Below, piece after piece: positions 33,653-42,843 of a DNA stretch of 64,000 nucleotides (position 1 is the first letter of the stretch; each line of letters opens with the position of its first letter). The position numbers were made by a program, and so were the translations under genes. Below the pieces are notes generated by a model. That model was not told where the DNA came from. It did not search any database and worked only from the letters and a program-made list of their open reading frames with translations. The DNA is from Rhodococcus sp. WMMA185 (GTDB taxonomy: Bacteria > Actinomycetota > Actinomycetes > Mycobacteriales > Mycobacteriaceae), in NCBI RefSeq assembly GCF_001767395.1, contig NZ_CP017014.1, positions 4,171,012 to 4,235,011 on the forward strand, read 5' to 3'.

Positions 33653-34906
33653 TCACTCGGTGATGGACCGCGGGACCGGCAGCAAGATCCTTTCTACGAC
33701 ATCCGCGTTCGCCGGATCGGCGAAGGGGTCCGGCTGAACCCAGGAAACGGTGCCGCACGTGCGCCTATCGAGGTCGACCGTCGTGCGCTTGCCGTCCGGT
33801 GTTCGTATGGTGACTTGTCCGTCAGCACATCTCCATCCCGTGTCGTCGGCGCGCGCCTGGCTGACCCGAAAACGTCTCGCTCGCAATGCAGCCGCAGCTT
33901 CCGGGTCGTCGACCGGTATGAGCCGTCGGTTCTGATCGAGCATTCGCACAGGGTGTGCGTCTGGCTCGACGCGCACGAGACCACGCCGTCGATCAATCCG
34001 CATCACCGGCCGGGGCATGCGGAGGATGAACAGGCGTCCGTTGTCGACGACGCCTGCGCCGCCTTCGGTGCTCACGCGTTCGACGGTCAACGTTCCGTCG
34101 TCGGCGCGGTCGCATCGGAACACGTCGTAGGGCGAGGTGATCCAACATCCGCTCCGATCGGCATGGATGTCGCGTCGCGTACTTCCCGATGGCTCGATTG
34201 TCAGCGGCAGCAGGTACTCGGTGATCCTCGGTGGGGACGAGCGGCTATCAAGATGCAGAAGAGTGGGATTCGACCGATCCATCACCCAGACGTCCGTGCC
34301 TTCAGCGGATAGCGCCCCCGGAACGAACTGAGAATCGAGGGCTGGAACGTCGTCGAGGTCGAGGTCGACCAATACCCCAGTTGGGCTGAAGCTTTCGTCG
34401 TCCCAAAGTGGTTCCAGGGTCGACCAAAAGCGCTGCGGGGTGGACTCGAACTCGATGAATCGCTCAGTACCTTCGATGGCACTAACACTGTTGTCCGTGC
34501 GTTCGATTCTTTGCTCGACCACCCGAACCCGTCGTACCCTGCCTCGTACGGGTACAGGATCATCGTCCAACCGTCCCGGTCCGAGGGTGGCGACGAACCT
34601 TCCTGTGACCTCGACCGCTCCCGTGATAGGGCAGTCGGACCACCAATCGGCCGACCAGCCGTCTCCGAACAAAGAGATCAGCCAGCGCAAGCTACCGTCC
34701 GTGTGAACGCCGGGCATCCGCCCGAAGATCGGCCGTGCGGTGGCTTGCATGGATTGTTCGATGGACGATGCCTCGGAACCAGTAGGGATGAAATGCACCG
34801 CCACTTCGACAACATCACCTCGGGAAGGCGGGGCTAGTGAGCGATCATCAAGAACGGAGCCGGGAATCAGGACCCGGAGTGTGCGACTTGCCGTTTCGGC
34901 GATCAT
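33653..34906 (-). CDS. Hypothetical protein (about 417 aa)
   Basis: I do not recognise this protein. It has many short beta-like segments and Trp motifs (GDGWSADWWSDCPITG, DVWVMDRSNPTLLHLD, CWITSPYDVFRCDR), which could form a propeller of the kind that reads out a bound ligand. No signal peptide or membrane span is seen. ATG 34906 is the most likely start, though the frame stays open far upstream into the transporter gene. It converges on hsdR with a 21-base gap. Confidence 0.6.
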   Translation of the reverse strand: MIAETASRTLRVLIPGSVLDDRSLAPPSRGDVVEVAVHFIPTGSEASSIEQSMQATARPIFGRMPGVHTDGSLRWLISLFGDGWSADWWSDCPITGAVEVTGRFVATLGPGRLDDDPVPVRGRVRRVRVVEQRIERTDNSVSAIEGTERFIEFESTPQRFWSTLEPLWDDESFSPTGVLVDLDLDDVPALDSQFVPGALSAEGTDVWVMDRSNPTLLHLDSRSSPPRITEYLLPLTIEPSGSTRRDIHADRSGCWITSPYDVFRCDRADDGTLTVERVSTEGGAGVVDNGRLFILRMPRPVMRIDRRRGLVRVEPDAHPVRMLDQNRRLIPVDDPEAAAALRARRFRVSQARADDTGWRCADGQVTIRTPDGKRTTVDLDRRTCGTVSWVQPDPFADPANADVVERILLPVPRSITE

Positions 34907-35065
34907 CGTCGAACCCCACGCACTCGACGATCCGATGGACGACGCCACCGGGCGCGGGGCTACCTTGCGCTGAACTGTAGCGCACTGTTGAAACAGAGGT
35001 GGCAGCGCTTCGGTAGGGCGCATCTCCAGTTCCGGATGCGCAGAACCCGCTCGAGACTGAAACCG

Positions 35066-36451
35066 ATGGCATATGTTGACCCGATGACCATGGCTCCCCC
35101 ACGTCTGAGTAGATCGACGGTCGCCGGCTATTCGCTCGGGTCGGTGGGTACGGGAGGGTTCGCGACCCTGCCCGGTCTGGTGCTGGCCTACTACCTCACT
35201 GACACGCTTGGGGTCGCTGCCGCGGTCGCGTCGGTGGTGGTCTTCGCTCCGAAGGCGCTCGACGTGCTGATCAACCCGTATATCGGCTCCCGCAGCGATG
35301 CCGACGCGGCTCGTACAGGAACGCGCCGACGGTTCCTGCTTCTCGGTGCGCTCGCCCTGCCGGTGTTCTTCGCGCTCACATTCGCGGTGCCCGCCGGCGC
35401 CGACGCGCTCCTCGGGTGCCTGTGGGTGACGGTGGCGTTCGTACTCGCCGCGATCGCGTTCAGCCTGTTCCAGGTTCCGTACATCGCGTTGCCCGCCGAG
35501 CTCACCGACGACTATCACGAACGGTCTCGGCTGATGTCCTGGCGGGTCGCGCTGCTCGCCGTTGCGATCCTGCTGTTCGGCGCGGGCGGTCCGGCGTTGC
35601 GCGAACTCGGGGGCGGCGACAGGCCCGGATACTTGTTGATGGGCGTCGTCGCGGGGCTCACTCTCGGGCTCGGCATGCTGGCCGCCTGGCGGATCGCACC
35701 ACGCGGCCGCAACATCGTCCTCACCCGCGATCCAATCCCGGAAGGTGCCTCGTCGGGCCACGGTCTCGCCGACAGCTTGGCAGCGGTGCGCTCGAGTAGT
35801 CCGTTCCGATTCCTGCTCGGCGCCTTCGTGTTACAAGCACTGGCTACTGGATGCATGCTGGGCGCCGCCCAATACGTGGCCACCTACTTGCTCGACTCCG
35901 AGGGTTCGGTGTCCGTCTTGTTCGCCGCGCTCGTCGCACCGGCGCTGGCGGTGATGCCGCTGTGGATGCGGCTGGTGCACGCGTGGGGCAAGCGCGGCGC
36001 ATACTTCCTGGCGTCCGGATTGTTTCTGGCCGCCGCCGTTGCGATGCTCGGACTGCTCGCCACCCCCGGGCCGTGGGTGTATGCGGTCGTGGCACTCGCC
36101 GGTATCGGCTACGCCGGTATGCAGATGCTGCCGATGTCGATGCTCCCGGACGTGATCAGCGAACACGAGACCAACACCGCCGGATCGGTTCGCGCGGGTG
36201 CTTTCAGTGGGGTGTGGACCGCCGCGGAGACCGTGGGCTTGGCACTAGGACCTGCGGTGGTGCTCGCCATCCTCGCGGTCACCGGATTCGTCTCCTCCAC
36301 CGGTGGGGAAACCGTCATCCAATCCGACGGAGCGATCACCGGAATCGTCATCGCATTTGCAGCTGTGCCAGCGGTTCTCGTGGCTGCGAGCATGGTTGCG
36401 CTACGCGGGTACAGACTGTCAGCCGAAGAACGGATCAGGAGCGCCCGATGA
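35066..36451 (+). CDS. GPH-type MFS transporter
   Basis: The 461-residue protein has about twelve membrane spans and resembles the glycoside-pentoside-hexuronide:cation symporters (MelB-like): LINPYIGSRSDADAARTGTRRRF follows the second span, as in that family, and LPAELTDDYHERSRL corresponds to the central conserved loop. It imports a solute with a cation; the solute may be the substrate of the next gene. Start codons at 35066, 35084 and 35090 are all possible. Its stop overlaps the start of the PLP enzyme (ATGA). Confidence 0.85.
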   Translation: MAYVDPMTMAPPRLSRSTVAGYSLGSVGTGGFATLPGLVLAYYLTDTLGVAAAVASVVVFAPKALDVLINPYIGSRSDADAARTGTRRRFLLLGALALPVFFALTFAVPAGADALLGCLWVTVAFVLAAIAFSLFQVPYIALPAELTDDYHERSRLMSWRVALLAVAILLFGAGGPALRELGGGDRPGYLLMGVVAGLTLGLGMLAAWRIAPRGRNIVLTRDPIPEGASSGHGLADSLAAVRSSSPFRFLLGAFVLQALATGCMLGAAQYVATYLLDSEGSVSVLFAALVAPALAVMPLWMRLVHAWGKRGAYFLASGLFLAAAVAMLGLLATPGPWVYAVVALAGIGYAGMQMLPMSMLPDVISEHETNTAGSVRAGAFSGVWTAAETVGLALGPAVVLAILAVTGFVSSTGGETVIQSDGAITGIVIAFAAVPAVLVAASMVALRGYRLSAEERIRSAR

Positions 36452-37914
36452 TCTTTGAACGCACTCCCGCAGAGGTGCTCGCCCGACTCGATGAAATGCG
36501 CGAGGCGGACGCGCCGACCGAGGGCGGGCGACTGCTGTCGTATGTATATGACCCGGATATCGCCGAGCTGCAAGAGGTTGCGGCTGAGGCCGCACGAAAG
36601 ACACAGGCGCTCAACGGGCTCGACCCCACTACGTTCCCTTCCGTCGCCGCGATGGAACGCGATCTCGTGGCGTTGGCCCGTGACGTGCTGGCGGACGGTG
36701 TGCCCGATGTGGTCGGCAGCGTGACCAGCGGTGGCACCGAAAGCTGCATGCTTGCGGTCAAGTCGGCCCGCGACACCTGGCGGGCCGCGACCGGCAGGTC
36801 TGACCGGCCGACACTGCTGATCGGTTCCACCGCGCACGCTGCATTCATCAAAGCCGCGCACTATCTTGATCTGAACTTGCGGGTGCTACCCGTGGATCCG
36901 GACACCTGCCGGCTGCGCGCCGAGGATGTGGCCGCGAGTCTGGACGGGGCAGTGGCGTTGGTGGTGGTGTCGACGCCGTCCTACCCGCACGGAGCGGTGG
37001 ACCCCGTCGCTGAGATTGCGGAAACATGTGCAGGCCGGGGCGTCCCGGTGCATGTTGATGGTTGTATCGGAGCCTGGGTGTTGCCGTGGTGGCCGGGTGC
37101 CGAGGAGCGACCGGCGTGGGACTTGCGGGTGCCGGGGGTCGAGAGCATCTCGGTGGACCTGCACAAGTACGGCTACGCCCCGAAGGGGGTGTCGGTGCTG
37201 CTCTACCGCGACCGAGACCGGCACCGCCGACAGTGGTTCGCCACCAGCGCCTGGCCCGGCTACGCGGTGGTCAACCCCACCATTCTCGGGTCCCGTTCCG
37301 TGATGCCGCTCGCCGCGGGGTGGACGGTCTCGCAGACGTTGGGGCGCAGTGGATTCGCGGAACTGACCCAGCAGATCGCGCGGGCCACCGAACAGGTACA
37401 CAAGGCCATCTACAGCATCGAGGGGCTTAGAGTTGTGGGTGATCCGATTGGTCCGCTGCTCGCCGTGGCCGCCGATCCCGAGGTTGCCCCGGAGCGCCAG
37501 GTAGATCCGCATCGCTGGGCGGACGCCGCGAAGGATCTGGGCTGGACGCTACAGCCCCAGCCGGGCCGGACGCAGTCGGACGGCACGACACTGCCACGCA
37601 CCACGCATCTGACCGTCACGCCGGTCACCGAGAAGGTCAGCGTGGAGCTGTGCGACGCACTGGCCGTGGCGGCGGACTCCGCGCGCGGTATGCCGGGGGC
37701 GCAGGCACCAGCGGACTTCGTCGCCGCAGCCGGTCAGATTCGGATGGACGACCTGACCAGTGAGAACTGCGCAGCAGTCCTAGCCATGGTCGGGATGGAA
37801 CCCGGCGGCGGACTGGCCGGCCCGATGTCTGAGGTTCTGGCGCTGATCGAGGCCCTACCGGAGCCCGTGGCGGAGCGTCTGCTGATCGAATTCCTTGCCC
37901 GCTTCATGGAGTAG
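36448..37914 (+). CDS. PLP-dependent decarboxylase family, sphingosine-phosphate-lyase-like
   Basis: This 488-residue enzyme of the group II decarboxylase/sphingosine-1-phosphate lyase fold has SVTSGGTESCMLAVKSARD (phosphate-binding loop), Asp204 in VHVDGCIGAW and the Schiff-base Lys240 in DLHKYGYAPKG. The DLHK.G..PKG form is that of S1P lyase and its bacterial relatives rather than glutamate decarboxylase. It would cleave or decarboxylate an amine-bearing substrate. Coupling to the transporter by a four-base overlap suggests uptake and breakdown of one compound. Confidence 0.87.
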   Translation: MIFERTPAEVLARLDEMREADAPTEGGRLLSYVYDPDIAELQEVAAEAARKTQALNGLDPTTFPSVAAMERDLVALARDVLADGVPDVVGSVTSGGTESCMLAVKSARDTWRAATGRSDRPTLLIGSTAHAAFIKAAHYLDLNLRVLPVDPDTCRLRAEDVAASLDGAVALVVVSTPSYPHGAVDPVAEIAETCAGRGVPVHVDGCIGAWVLPWWPGAEERPAWDLRVPGVESISVDLHKYGYAPKGVSVLLYRDRDRHRRQWFATSAWPGYAVVNPTILGSRSVMPLAAGWTVSQTLGRSGFAELTQQIARATEQVHKAIYSIEGLRVVGDPIGPLLAVAADPEVAPERQVDPHRWADAAKDLGWTLQPQPGRTQSDGTTLPRTTHLTVTPVTEKVSVELCDALAVAADSARGMPGAQAPADFVAAAGQIRMDDLTSENCAAVLAMVGMEPGGGLAGPMSEVLALIEALPEPVAERLLIEFLARFME

Positions 37915-37943
37915 ATCCTCTGCGTTCCGGCACTTCGTTGCGG

Positions 37944-38429
37944 TCAGCACTCCGGCGGGATCGGTGACGGTTCCAGGACCCATCCCTGGACGGTGGATCG
38001 GTCACTGGCACATGCCAGCAGCTTCCACTCCGCGTCCGTCCAGGCGAAGATCGCAACCTGCTCGAATTCAAGGCCGATCTCGCGGGCCTCATCGTCGGCC
38101 AATCCAGATACCGCAACACTGAGTTCGCGGTAGGTGCCGTCCCGCGAACCCCCGATCGCTTCGAACGTCTCGAGGCCGCGGCCGTGCAGATCCTCGGTAA
38201 GCCGCACATGGTCTTCACGTTCGCGTTCGGTCCCGGGAGGTTCACCGGGCCGGCAGGACGCGATGATGTGCAGCGGGCCGGCTACGGGCATGATTCCGCA
38301 TGCACCGCCGTCTGTAGGGACGACGCGAACGGCGCCGGTCGGTAGCGCAATGTCCACGACCGCGTCCGAATAGTCTTGCCACAGTTCATCGTCATCGGCG
38401 AATGCGGCCAACGAGTCGTCCCCCGTCAC
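37944..38429 (-). CDS. DUF3293-like protein coupled to the dapA paralogue
   Basis: A 161-residue protein. Its text HGRGLETFEAIGGSRDGTYRE and LSVAVSGLADDEAREIGLEF resembles DUF3293, a small family of unknown function. GTG 38429 overlaps the stop of the dapA paralogue by four bases, so the longer frame reading on to 39410 is not the gene. It may be translated with that enzyme; no functional link is known to me. Confidence 0.7.
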   Translation of the reverse strand: MTGDDSLAAFADDDELWQDYSDAVVDIALPTGAVRVVPTDGGACGIMPVAGPLHIIASCRPGEPPGTEREREDHVRLTEDLHGRGLETFEAIGGSRDGTYRELSVAVSGLADDEAREIGLEFEQVAIFAWTDAEWKLLACASDRSTVQGWVLEPSPIPPEC

Positions 38430-39316
38430 AGCAGACCTGACGCGGCGAGTCCCGCGCGCAGGCGCTCGATGTGTTCGGCAGGCCCCTGCCGTAGCGGCAT
38501 GCGGAGCCGGTCGGAATCGATGAGGCCGAGCATCTTGAGGGCCGCCTTCACCTGGATCGCGCCCTGCGAGGTGTGCATGATTGCGTCGACCGCAGGGATC
38601 AGTTGGGTGTGAATTTCTCGTGCACGCGCGAGGTCGCCCCGATCGATACAGGACACCATTTCGGCGTAGAGGTCGCCTGCGACGTGCCCGACCACCGACA
38701 CGATGCCGGTGGCGCCCTGCGCGAGGTGGGCGAGGTTGACGACGTCGTCCCCCGAGTACCAGAGCAGATCGGTCTCGGCGATCAGCCGGCTTGCCTCGAA
38801 CAGATCGCCTTTGGCGTCCTTGACGGCCTTGACCTGCTCGATTTCCGAGGCGCGTCGAATCGTATCGGTGGTCAGAGCGGTTCCGGTGCGGCCGGGGATG
38901 TCGTACAGCATGACCGGCGTCTGGCCGCCGGCTTCGGCGACAATGCGGAAGTGCTCGAGGATGCAGTCCTGCGGTGGCTTGTTGTAGTACGGGGTGACAA
39001 CCAATAACGCGTCCGCTCCGCGGGCGACCATCTCCCGCGCCGCCCTTGTGGAGTGTTCGGTGTCGTTGGTGCCGCAACCGGCCATGACCGCGACGCGGTC
39101 GCCCACCGCCTCGACTACAGCCTGCACCGAGGAGTAGTCCTCCTCGTCGGTGGTCGTCGGGGATTCTCCCGTGGTGCCGTTGACCAGAAGCCCGTCGTGC
39201 CCATGGTCGGCGAGGTGTACTGCGAGCCGTTGCAGCCCGTCGTAGTCGATCGAGCCATCGTCGTGCATCGGAGTCACCATCGCGGTGATGATCCGGCCAA
39301 ACGGGGAGTTCTCCAT
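38426..39316 (-). CDS. dapA: Dihydrodipicolinate synthase family protein (DapA paralogue)
   Basis: A 296-residue class I aldolase. NGTTGES (46-52), Tyr138 in VMLYDIPGRTG and the Schiff-base Lys166 in VKDAKGD match 4-hydroxy-tetrahydrodipicolinate synthase, which condenses pyruvate with aspartate semialdehyde in lysine and diaminopimelate synthesis. The usual actinobacterial dapA neighbours (an RNase J gene, dapB) are missing, so this may be a second copy or a related aldolase. No clear binding site stands before the ATG at 39316. Confidence 0.85.
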   Translation of the reverse strand: MENSPFGRIITAMVTPMHDDGSIDYDGLQRLAVHLADHGHDGLLVNGTTGESPTTTDEEDYSSVQAVVEAVGDRVAVMAGCGTNDTEHSTRAAREMVARGADALLVVTPYYNKPPQDCILEHFRIVAEAGGQTPVMLYDIPGRTGTALTTDTIRRASEIEQVKAVKDAKGDLFEASRLIAETDLLWYSGDDVVNLAHLAQGATGIVSVVGHVAGDLYAEMVSCIDRGDLARAREIHTQLIPAVDAIMHTSQGAIQVKAALKMLGLIDSDRLRMPLRQGPAEHIERLRAGLAASGLL

Positions 39317-39688
39317 GGTTGATAGACACTACGCCCGACAGTTGCTCTGGGCATCGCCGACTGACCGCGAGTTGCCCAAGAAACGCGAAAGGGACGTACA
39401 AGATGTACACCAGGCGTGTTCGGAGGCTCGGATCAAACGCCTCGACGCCGCGTCTCAGATGGCAAACTAGCCGGAATTCGCTCTTGGATGAAATGCAGCA
39501 ACACCCCTATCCAGCAGAAATGCACCTTAGAAGTTAATGCTTGCTGACCGGACAAAACAGAAAAAATCCGTATGGTTGAAGTCGGGCACTTGGGCGGGGC
39601 CAAGCTCGGTCGACCCGATCCGTTCTCGCCGAGCGCATGTCGTGAATGCGCGGTACGCTCTGGCTCGTTGGCGAGTGAAGGTAAATCA
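39317..39688. promoter_or_regulatory. Intergenic region with a possible GntR-type site
   Basis: No gene is supported here. GTACA-AGA-TGTAC (39396-39408) is a small palindrome like those bound by GntR-family regulators. The right half is AT-rich (near 39553-39575) and should hold the promoter of the cysteine hydrolase operon. Confidence 0.35.
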
Positions 39689-40378
39689 ATGGTAAACAAA
39701 AGCAATACAGCACTCCTTGTTATTGATATGCAGAAGGAAAGTAAGTACGGCATCGAGCACATGCAGGATGCCGTGGATTCTGCCGAATCTCTTATCGAGG
39801 CCTGTCGATCGTTGTCGGTCCCGGTCGTCTACACCCGGCACGTGAGCCGTGCAGACGGTGCAGGCCTGGTCAATCATGACGTCCTCGATGACTCGGGGAA
39901 ACCCATTTTCTACCGATCCGATACCGAGAATCTCGAGGTGATCGACCAACTCCAGCCGCAGCCCGGCGACGTCGTCATCGACAAGTACCGGTGGAGTGGG
40001 TTCCACGAAACCTCATTGGATCTGATACTGCGAACCCAGAAAATCGAAACGGTGATCGTGGTCGGGTTTACTACCGACTGCTGCGTTTTGACTACCGTGG
40101 TCGACGCCTTCTCCCGCAACTACGACGTAATACTGGTAAAGGACGGTTGCGCGGCCACCAATTCTGGTGCGCACAAGTCGGCAATCCTGAACATGGCGAA
40201 TTGGACGTACGGGATAGAAATCATCGATTCCCGTGAACTGATCAAGAAGATGTCGGGTTCGCCGTATACATCCTGGAAGGCAACTGCACCTGATCTGGTG
40301 GCCTACTCGAGCAAGAGGATCGACGAAGCCTACGAATCTCTCTCGGCCGAGTTCAAGGGGGATACGTTCAATGACTGA
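39689..40378 (+). CDS. Isochorismatase-like cysteine hydrolase
   Basis: A 229-residue hydrolase with the catalytic triad of the family: Asp13 in LLVIDMQKE, Lys99 in VVIDKYRWSGF and a Cys at 131/132 in GFTTDCCV. Members hydrolyse amides such as nicotinamide, carbamoylsarcosine or ureidoacrylate. The extra CC is unusual. ATG 39689 has GAAGGT upstream. Codons use more A and T at third positions than nearby genes, which suggests transfer. The next gene starts inside its last codons, and an NCS1 permease follows, so the substrate is probably a nucleobase-like or ureide compound. Confidence 0.87.
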   Translation: MVNKSNTALLVIDMQKESKYGIEHMQDAVDSAESLIEACRSLSVPVVYTRHVSRADGAGLVNHDVLDDSGKPIFYRSDTENLEVIDQLQPQPGDVVIDKYRWSGFHETSLDLILRTQKIETVIVVGFTTDCCVLTTVVDAFSRNYDVILVKDGCAATNSGAHKSAILNMANWTYGIEIIDSRELIKKMSGSPYTSWKATAPDLVAYSSKRIDEAYESLSAEFKGDTFND

Positions 40379-40514
40379 GCACGATGAGTGGCGCAACGTC
40401 GATCCCGGTGCATCCACAGACCTTTCCAGAGCCGACCAAATCCTGATGCTGGCGTTGGCCATCGCCCCGATCTCACTCGCGATCTTGTGGCATATCGCGC
40501 AGGGAGTGTCGTAG
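40371..40514 (+). CDS. 47-aa single-span membrane protein
   Basis: This short gene starts (ATG 40371) eight bases before the end of the hydrolase gene, and its TAG shares a base with the GTG of the permease. The protein has an acidic head (MTEHDEWRNVDPGASTDL) and one strongly hydrophobic helix (QILMLALAIAPISLAILWHI). The tight packing on both sides argues that it is real. Small subunits pair with some solute:sodium symporters (for example YhdT with PanF); a like role with this NCS1 permease is an inference. Confidence 0.75.
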   Translation: MTEHDEWRNVDPGASTDLSRADQILMLALAIAPISLAILWHIAQGVS

Positions 40515-41941
40515 TGAGCGCTGAATCTTCCACGTCGGCGCCGCTGACGAAATCGAATCGCTATGCCGGCTTCTTGTCGATATTCTGGCTGTGGGCTGGA
40601 GGCAATGTTCTACTCACCAACTTCATCTCCGGGTCTTCATACGCCAGCGGGATCGGGTTTCAAAATCTGTTGGTGATCACCGTCACCGGATTCATGCTGG
40701 GATTCGCTTTCTGTTCGTGGAATTCTCAGCGTAGTGCGCGATACGGAATCGACGAGATCGTGTCGCTGCGTCCGGCCTTCGGCCACCGGGGCTCAGCATA
40801 TGGAACGATGGTTCTCGTCTGTATCAATTTCGGCTGGGTCGGAATTTTGGCCGCGCTCGCGGGCACAGCCACGCAGATCGTGGCCAACGGTCAAGGAATC
40901 AGTTTTGCGGGCGACTACTACGTGTACGCGATCGGAGCGGGAATAATCATTCCGCTGCTTATTGTTTCGTACAGTCAGAAGGCTGCGTTCGTGGTTTCGC
41001 GGTTGGTAGTGCCGCTACTGGTGGCCTTTGTCGGATATATCATCGTCAGGTTGATCATCGACGGTCACATGTCGACGGTAGTGAACAAACCTGGCGACGG
41101 CAGTTCCGATTGGGCGATTGCATTCGAAATCATCTTTGCATTTTCGATATCCTGGTTCCCCTACTTGGGATCCTGGAATAGATTCTCCAGATCCGAGAAG
41201 TCAAGCTTTTGGGGTACTTATCTGGGACTGTTTGCCACCGGAGTTCTGTTTGCCATCGTTGGCGGTATGGCGACGCTGGCAACCGGAGAGATCGATCCAG
41301 CGATTTGGGCCAATGAACTGGACCTAGGATTGGTTTCCTTGCTCATTATCGTCCTGGGAACGATTACGTCGGTAACACATCTTCTGGGTTCGGGATCGAT
41401 GGGAATTCTGAGCACCTTCCCGCGCACAAACTACAGAATAGTGTGCCTGTTGGTGACCATTCCGTCCATGATATTCGTATTCGGTTCATCACTGCAGGGC
41501 ATCTTCGACACCCTGCTCATCTTCATCGGCCTACTTGTAGCGCCCTACTGGGCGGTGGCGCTGGTCGACTACTTCTTCCTCCGGAGACAGCGAATCGACG
41601 TGAAGGCGTGCTTCGACAAGTCCGGGCCGTATTGGTACAGCCGAGGGTTCAACGTCTTGGCCTTCGCGAGCACACTGGTCGGGATGGTCGTGTGGATGTT
41701 CCTCGGTGGCTGGCAGAGCGGCTTTTCGATCCTGAGCTTCTCTGCAGGGGAAGCAGCCTTCGACCACATCACTGCGACGCTTCCTGCCATGGTCGTCGCG
41801 GGAGGGGTTTATTACCTTCTCGGCAGAACGGTGATCCCGAAGCTGGGCATGGGCGGGTATACGGCGTCCACTAGCGCGGACAAACCCGAAGGCGTGGGCG
41901 CTGGACCGTCAGTACAGGTTGGAGCGGTACCAGTCGCCTGA
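40514..41941 (+). CDS. NCS1-family nucleobase/hydantoin-type permease
   Basis: The 475-residue protein has about twelve membrane spans. It begins SNRYAGFLSIFWLWAGGNVLLTNFISG, has the NCS1 motif RYGIDEIVSLRPAFGHRGS after span 2, and FPYLGSWNRFSRSEKSSFWG later. NCS1 carriers import cytosine, purines, allantoin or hydantoins with H+ or Na+. GTG 40514 overlaps the stop of the small membrane protein. Codon use is less GC-rich than the chromosome average. It forms one transcript with the cysteine hydrolase. Confidence 0.88.
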   Translation: MSAESSTSAPLTKSNRYAGFLSIFWLWAGGNVLLTNFISGSSYASGIGFQNLLVITVTGFMLGFAFCSWNSQRSARYGIDEIVSLRPAFGHRGSAYGTMVLVCINFGWVGILAALAGTATQIVANGQGISFAGDYYVYAIGAGIIIPLLIVSYSQKAAFVVSRLVVPLLVAFVGYIIVRLIIDGHMSTVVNKPGDGSSDWAIAFEIIFAFSISWFPYLGSWNRFSRSEKSSFWGTYLGLFATGVLFAIVGGMATLATGEIDPAIWANELDLGLVSLLIIVLGTITSVTHLLGSGSMGILSTFPRTNYRIVCLLVTIPSMIFVFGSSLQGIFDTLLIFIGLLVAPYWAVALVDYFFLRRQRIDVKACFDKSGPYWYSRGFNVLAFASTLVGMVVWMFLGGWQSGFSILSFSAGEAAFDHITATLPAMVVAGGVYYLLGRTVIPKLGMGGYTASTSADKPEGVGAGPSVQVGAVPVA

Positions 41942-41954
41942 CGGAAACAGGTCA

Positions 41955-42026
41955 AGACAGGTGAGCGAAACCTTGACCGATTCGGTGCTCGCGGCCACGA
42001 GATCGAGCCCCCTCTGGAATTCGATG
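41955..42026 (-). pseudogene. Decayed 3' fragment of an alcohol dehydrogenase gene
   Basis: About 72 bases match the 3' end of the dehydrogenase at 45694 (roughly four of five bases equal). Read on the minus strand it gives FQRGLDLVAASTESVKVSLT, compared with FQKGLDLVAGGTESVKVSLI in the intact gene, then a one-base deletion removes the stop frame. It abuts the end of the TauE-like gene. Together the two copies flank the sulfur island as direct repeats. Confidence 0.8.
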
Positions 42027-42800
42027 TCAGTGCAGGAACACTGTGTCGATCAATATGTACGTTGCGACAGCGAAGACAAGATATGCGAACCAGCGTTGAA
42101 GTCGGTCGGCGTCGATGCGGGTGCCGAAGTGGGCAGTGAGTAGTGACCCGACGATGGCGGTGCCGGCGAAGGCTACGGTGATCGCCCAGTCGATGCTTGC
42201 GCCACTCAGGTGCGAGATCAGTCCGGCGGCCGAGTTCACGACGATTATTACCAGCGACGTCCCGACGGCGATCTGTATCTGGACACCGAGCATCACTACC
42301 AGGGCGGGAATGATGAGGAAGCCGCCGCCAACGCCGAACAGTCCGGTCAGGAATCCCACTGCGAATCCGGCCGGAATCGAGCGGGGCGCGCACCGCCGCC
42401 AGTTGATTCCTGAATCGTCAGTCTTGCAGGCAGTTCCGATGCTGTCGCGGTCAAGCAGCATCCGGATACCCGCGACGACCATCACAGCGGCGAAGCCGAT
42501 CATGACTGCGGCCTGCGGCAGAAGTCGGCTCACCGCGCTCCCAGCGAAGGTGGCGGGGATACCTGCGGCGGCGAAGATTCCCACCAGCCGCCATTCGACC
42601 TGCCGAGCACGCAGTTTCGGGAGGGTGCCGACTGCTGAGGCGATGCCGACCACGAGCAGCGACATCGGTATCGCCTGTTCGATGCCGAGTCCGAGGCCGT
42701 AGACCAGAGCGGGGACGGCCAGGATGGATCCACCGCCGCCGAGCAGACCGAGCAAAATTCCAATGACTGCGCCGAGGGTGAGGGCGACTGTGAGGGTCAC
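42027..42800 (-). CDS. TauE/SafE family sulfite/sulfur-compound exporter
   Basis: The 257-residue protein has about eight membrane spans and the repeated family motif GLLGGGGSILAVPALVYGLG and GLFGVGGGFLIIPALV. Members export sulfite, sulfoacetate or related anions. GTG 42800 has AAGGAAG just upstream; a longer frame to 42878 lacks this. It is the last gene of a unit headed by a CstR-like repressor, and in the Staphylococcus cst locus a TauE homologue has the same partner genes. Confidence 0.88.
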   Translation of the reverse strand: MTLTVALTLGAVIGILLGLLGGGGSILAVPALVYGLGLGIEQAIPMSLLVVGIASAVGTLPKLRARQVEWRLVGIFAAAGIPATFAGSAVSRLLPQAAVMIGFAAVMVVAGIRMLLDRDSIGTACKTDDSGINWRRCAPRSIPAGFAVGFLTGLFGVGGGFLIIPALVVMLGVQIQIAVGTSLVIIVVNSAAGLISHLSGASIDWAITVAFAGTAIVGSLLTAHFGTRIDADRLQRWFAYLVFAVATYILIDTVFLH

Positions 42801-42843
42801 GATCTTCCTTCCTGGTTCCCGATGGGAGCCAAGTGAGCAGCAG

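Noticed and set aside
33653-35761. A 702-residue minus-strand reading frame
   Set aside because: Its first 285 codons run antisense to the transporter gene and are rich in Arg and charged low-complexity text. Only the part from ATG 34906 looks like protein.
35851-37914. A 687-residue frame ending with the PLP enzyme
   Set aside because: The first 199 codons are out-of-frame transporter sequence, and the real start at 36448 overlaps the transporter stop.
37944-39410. A 488-residue minus-strand frame over the dapA paralogue
   Set aside because: It reads dapA in the wrong frame (Arg-rich). The true gene starts at GTG 38429.
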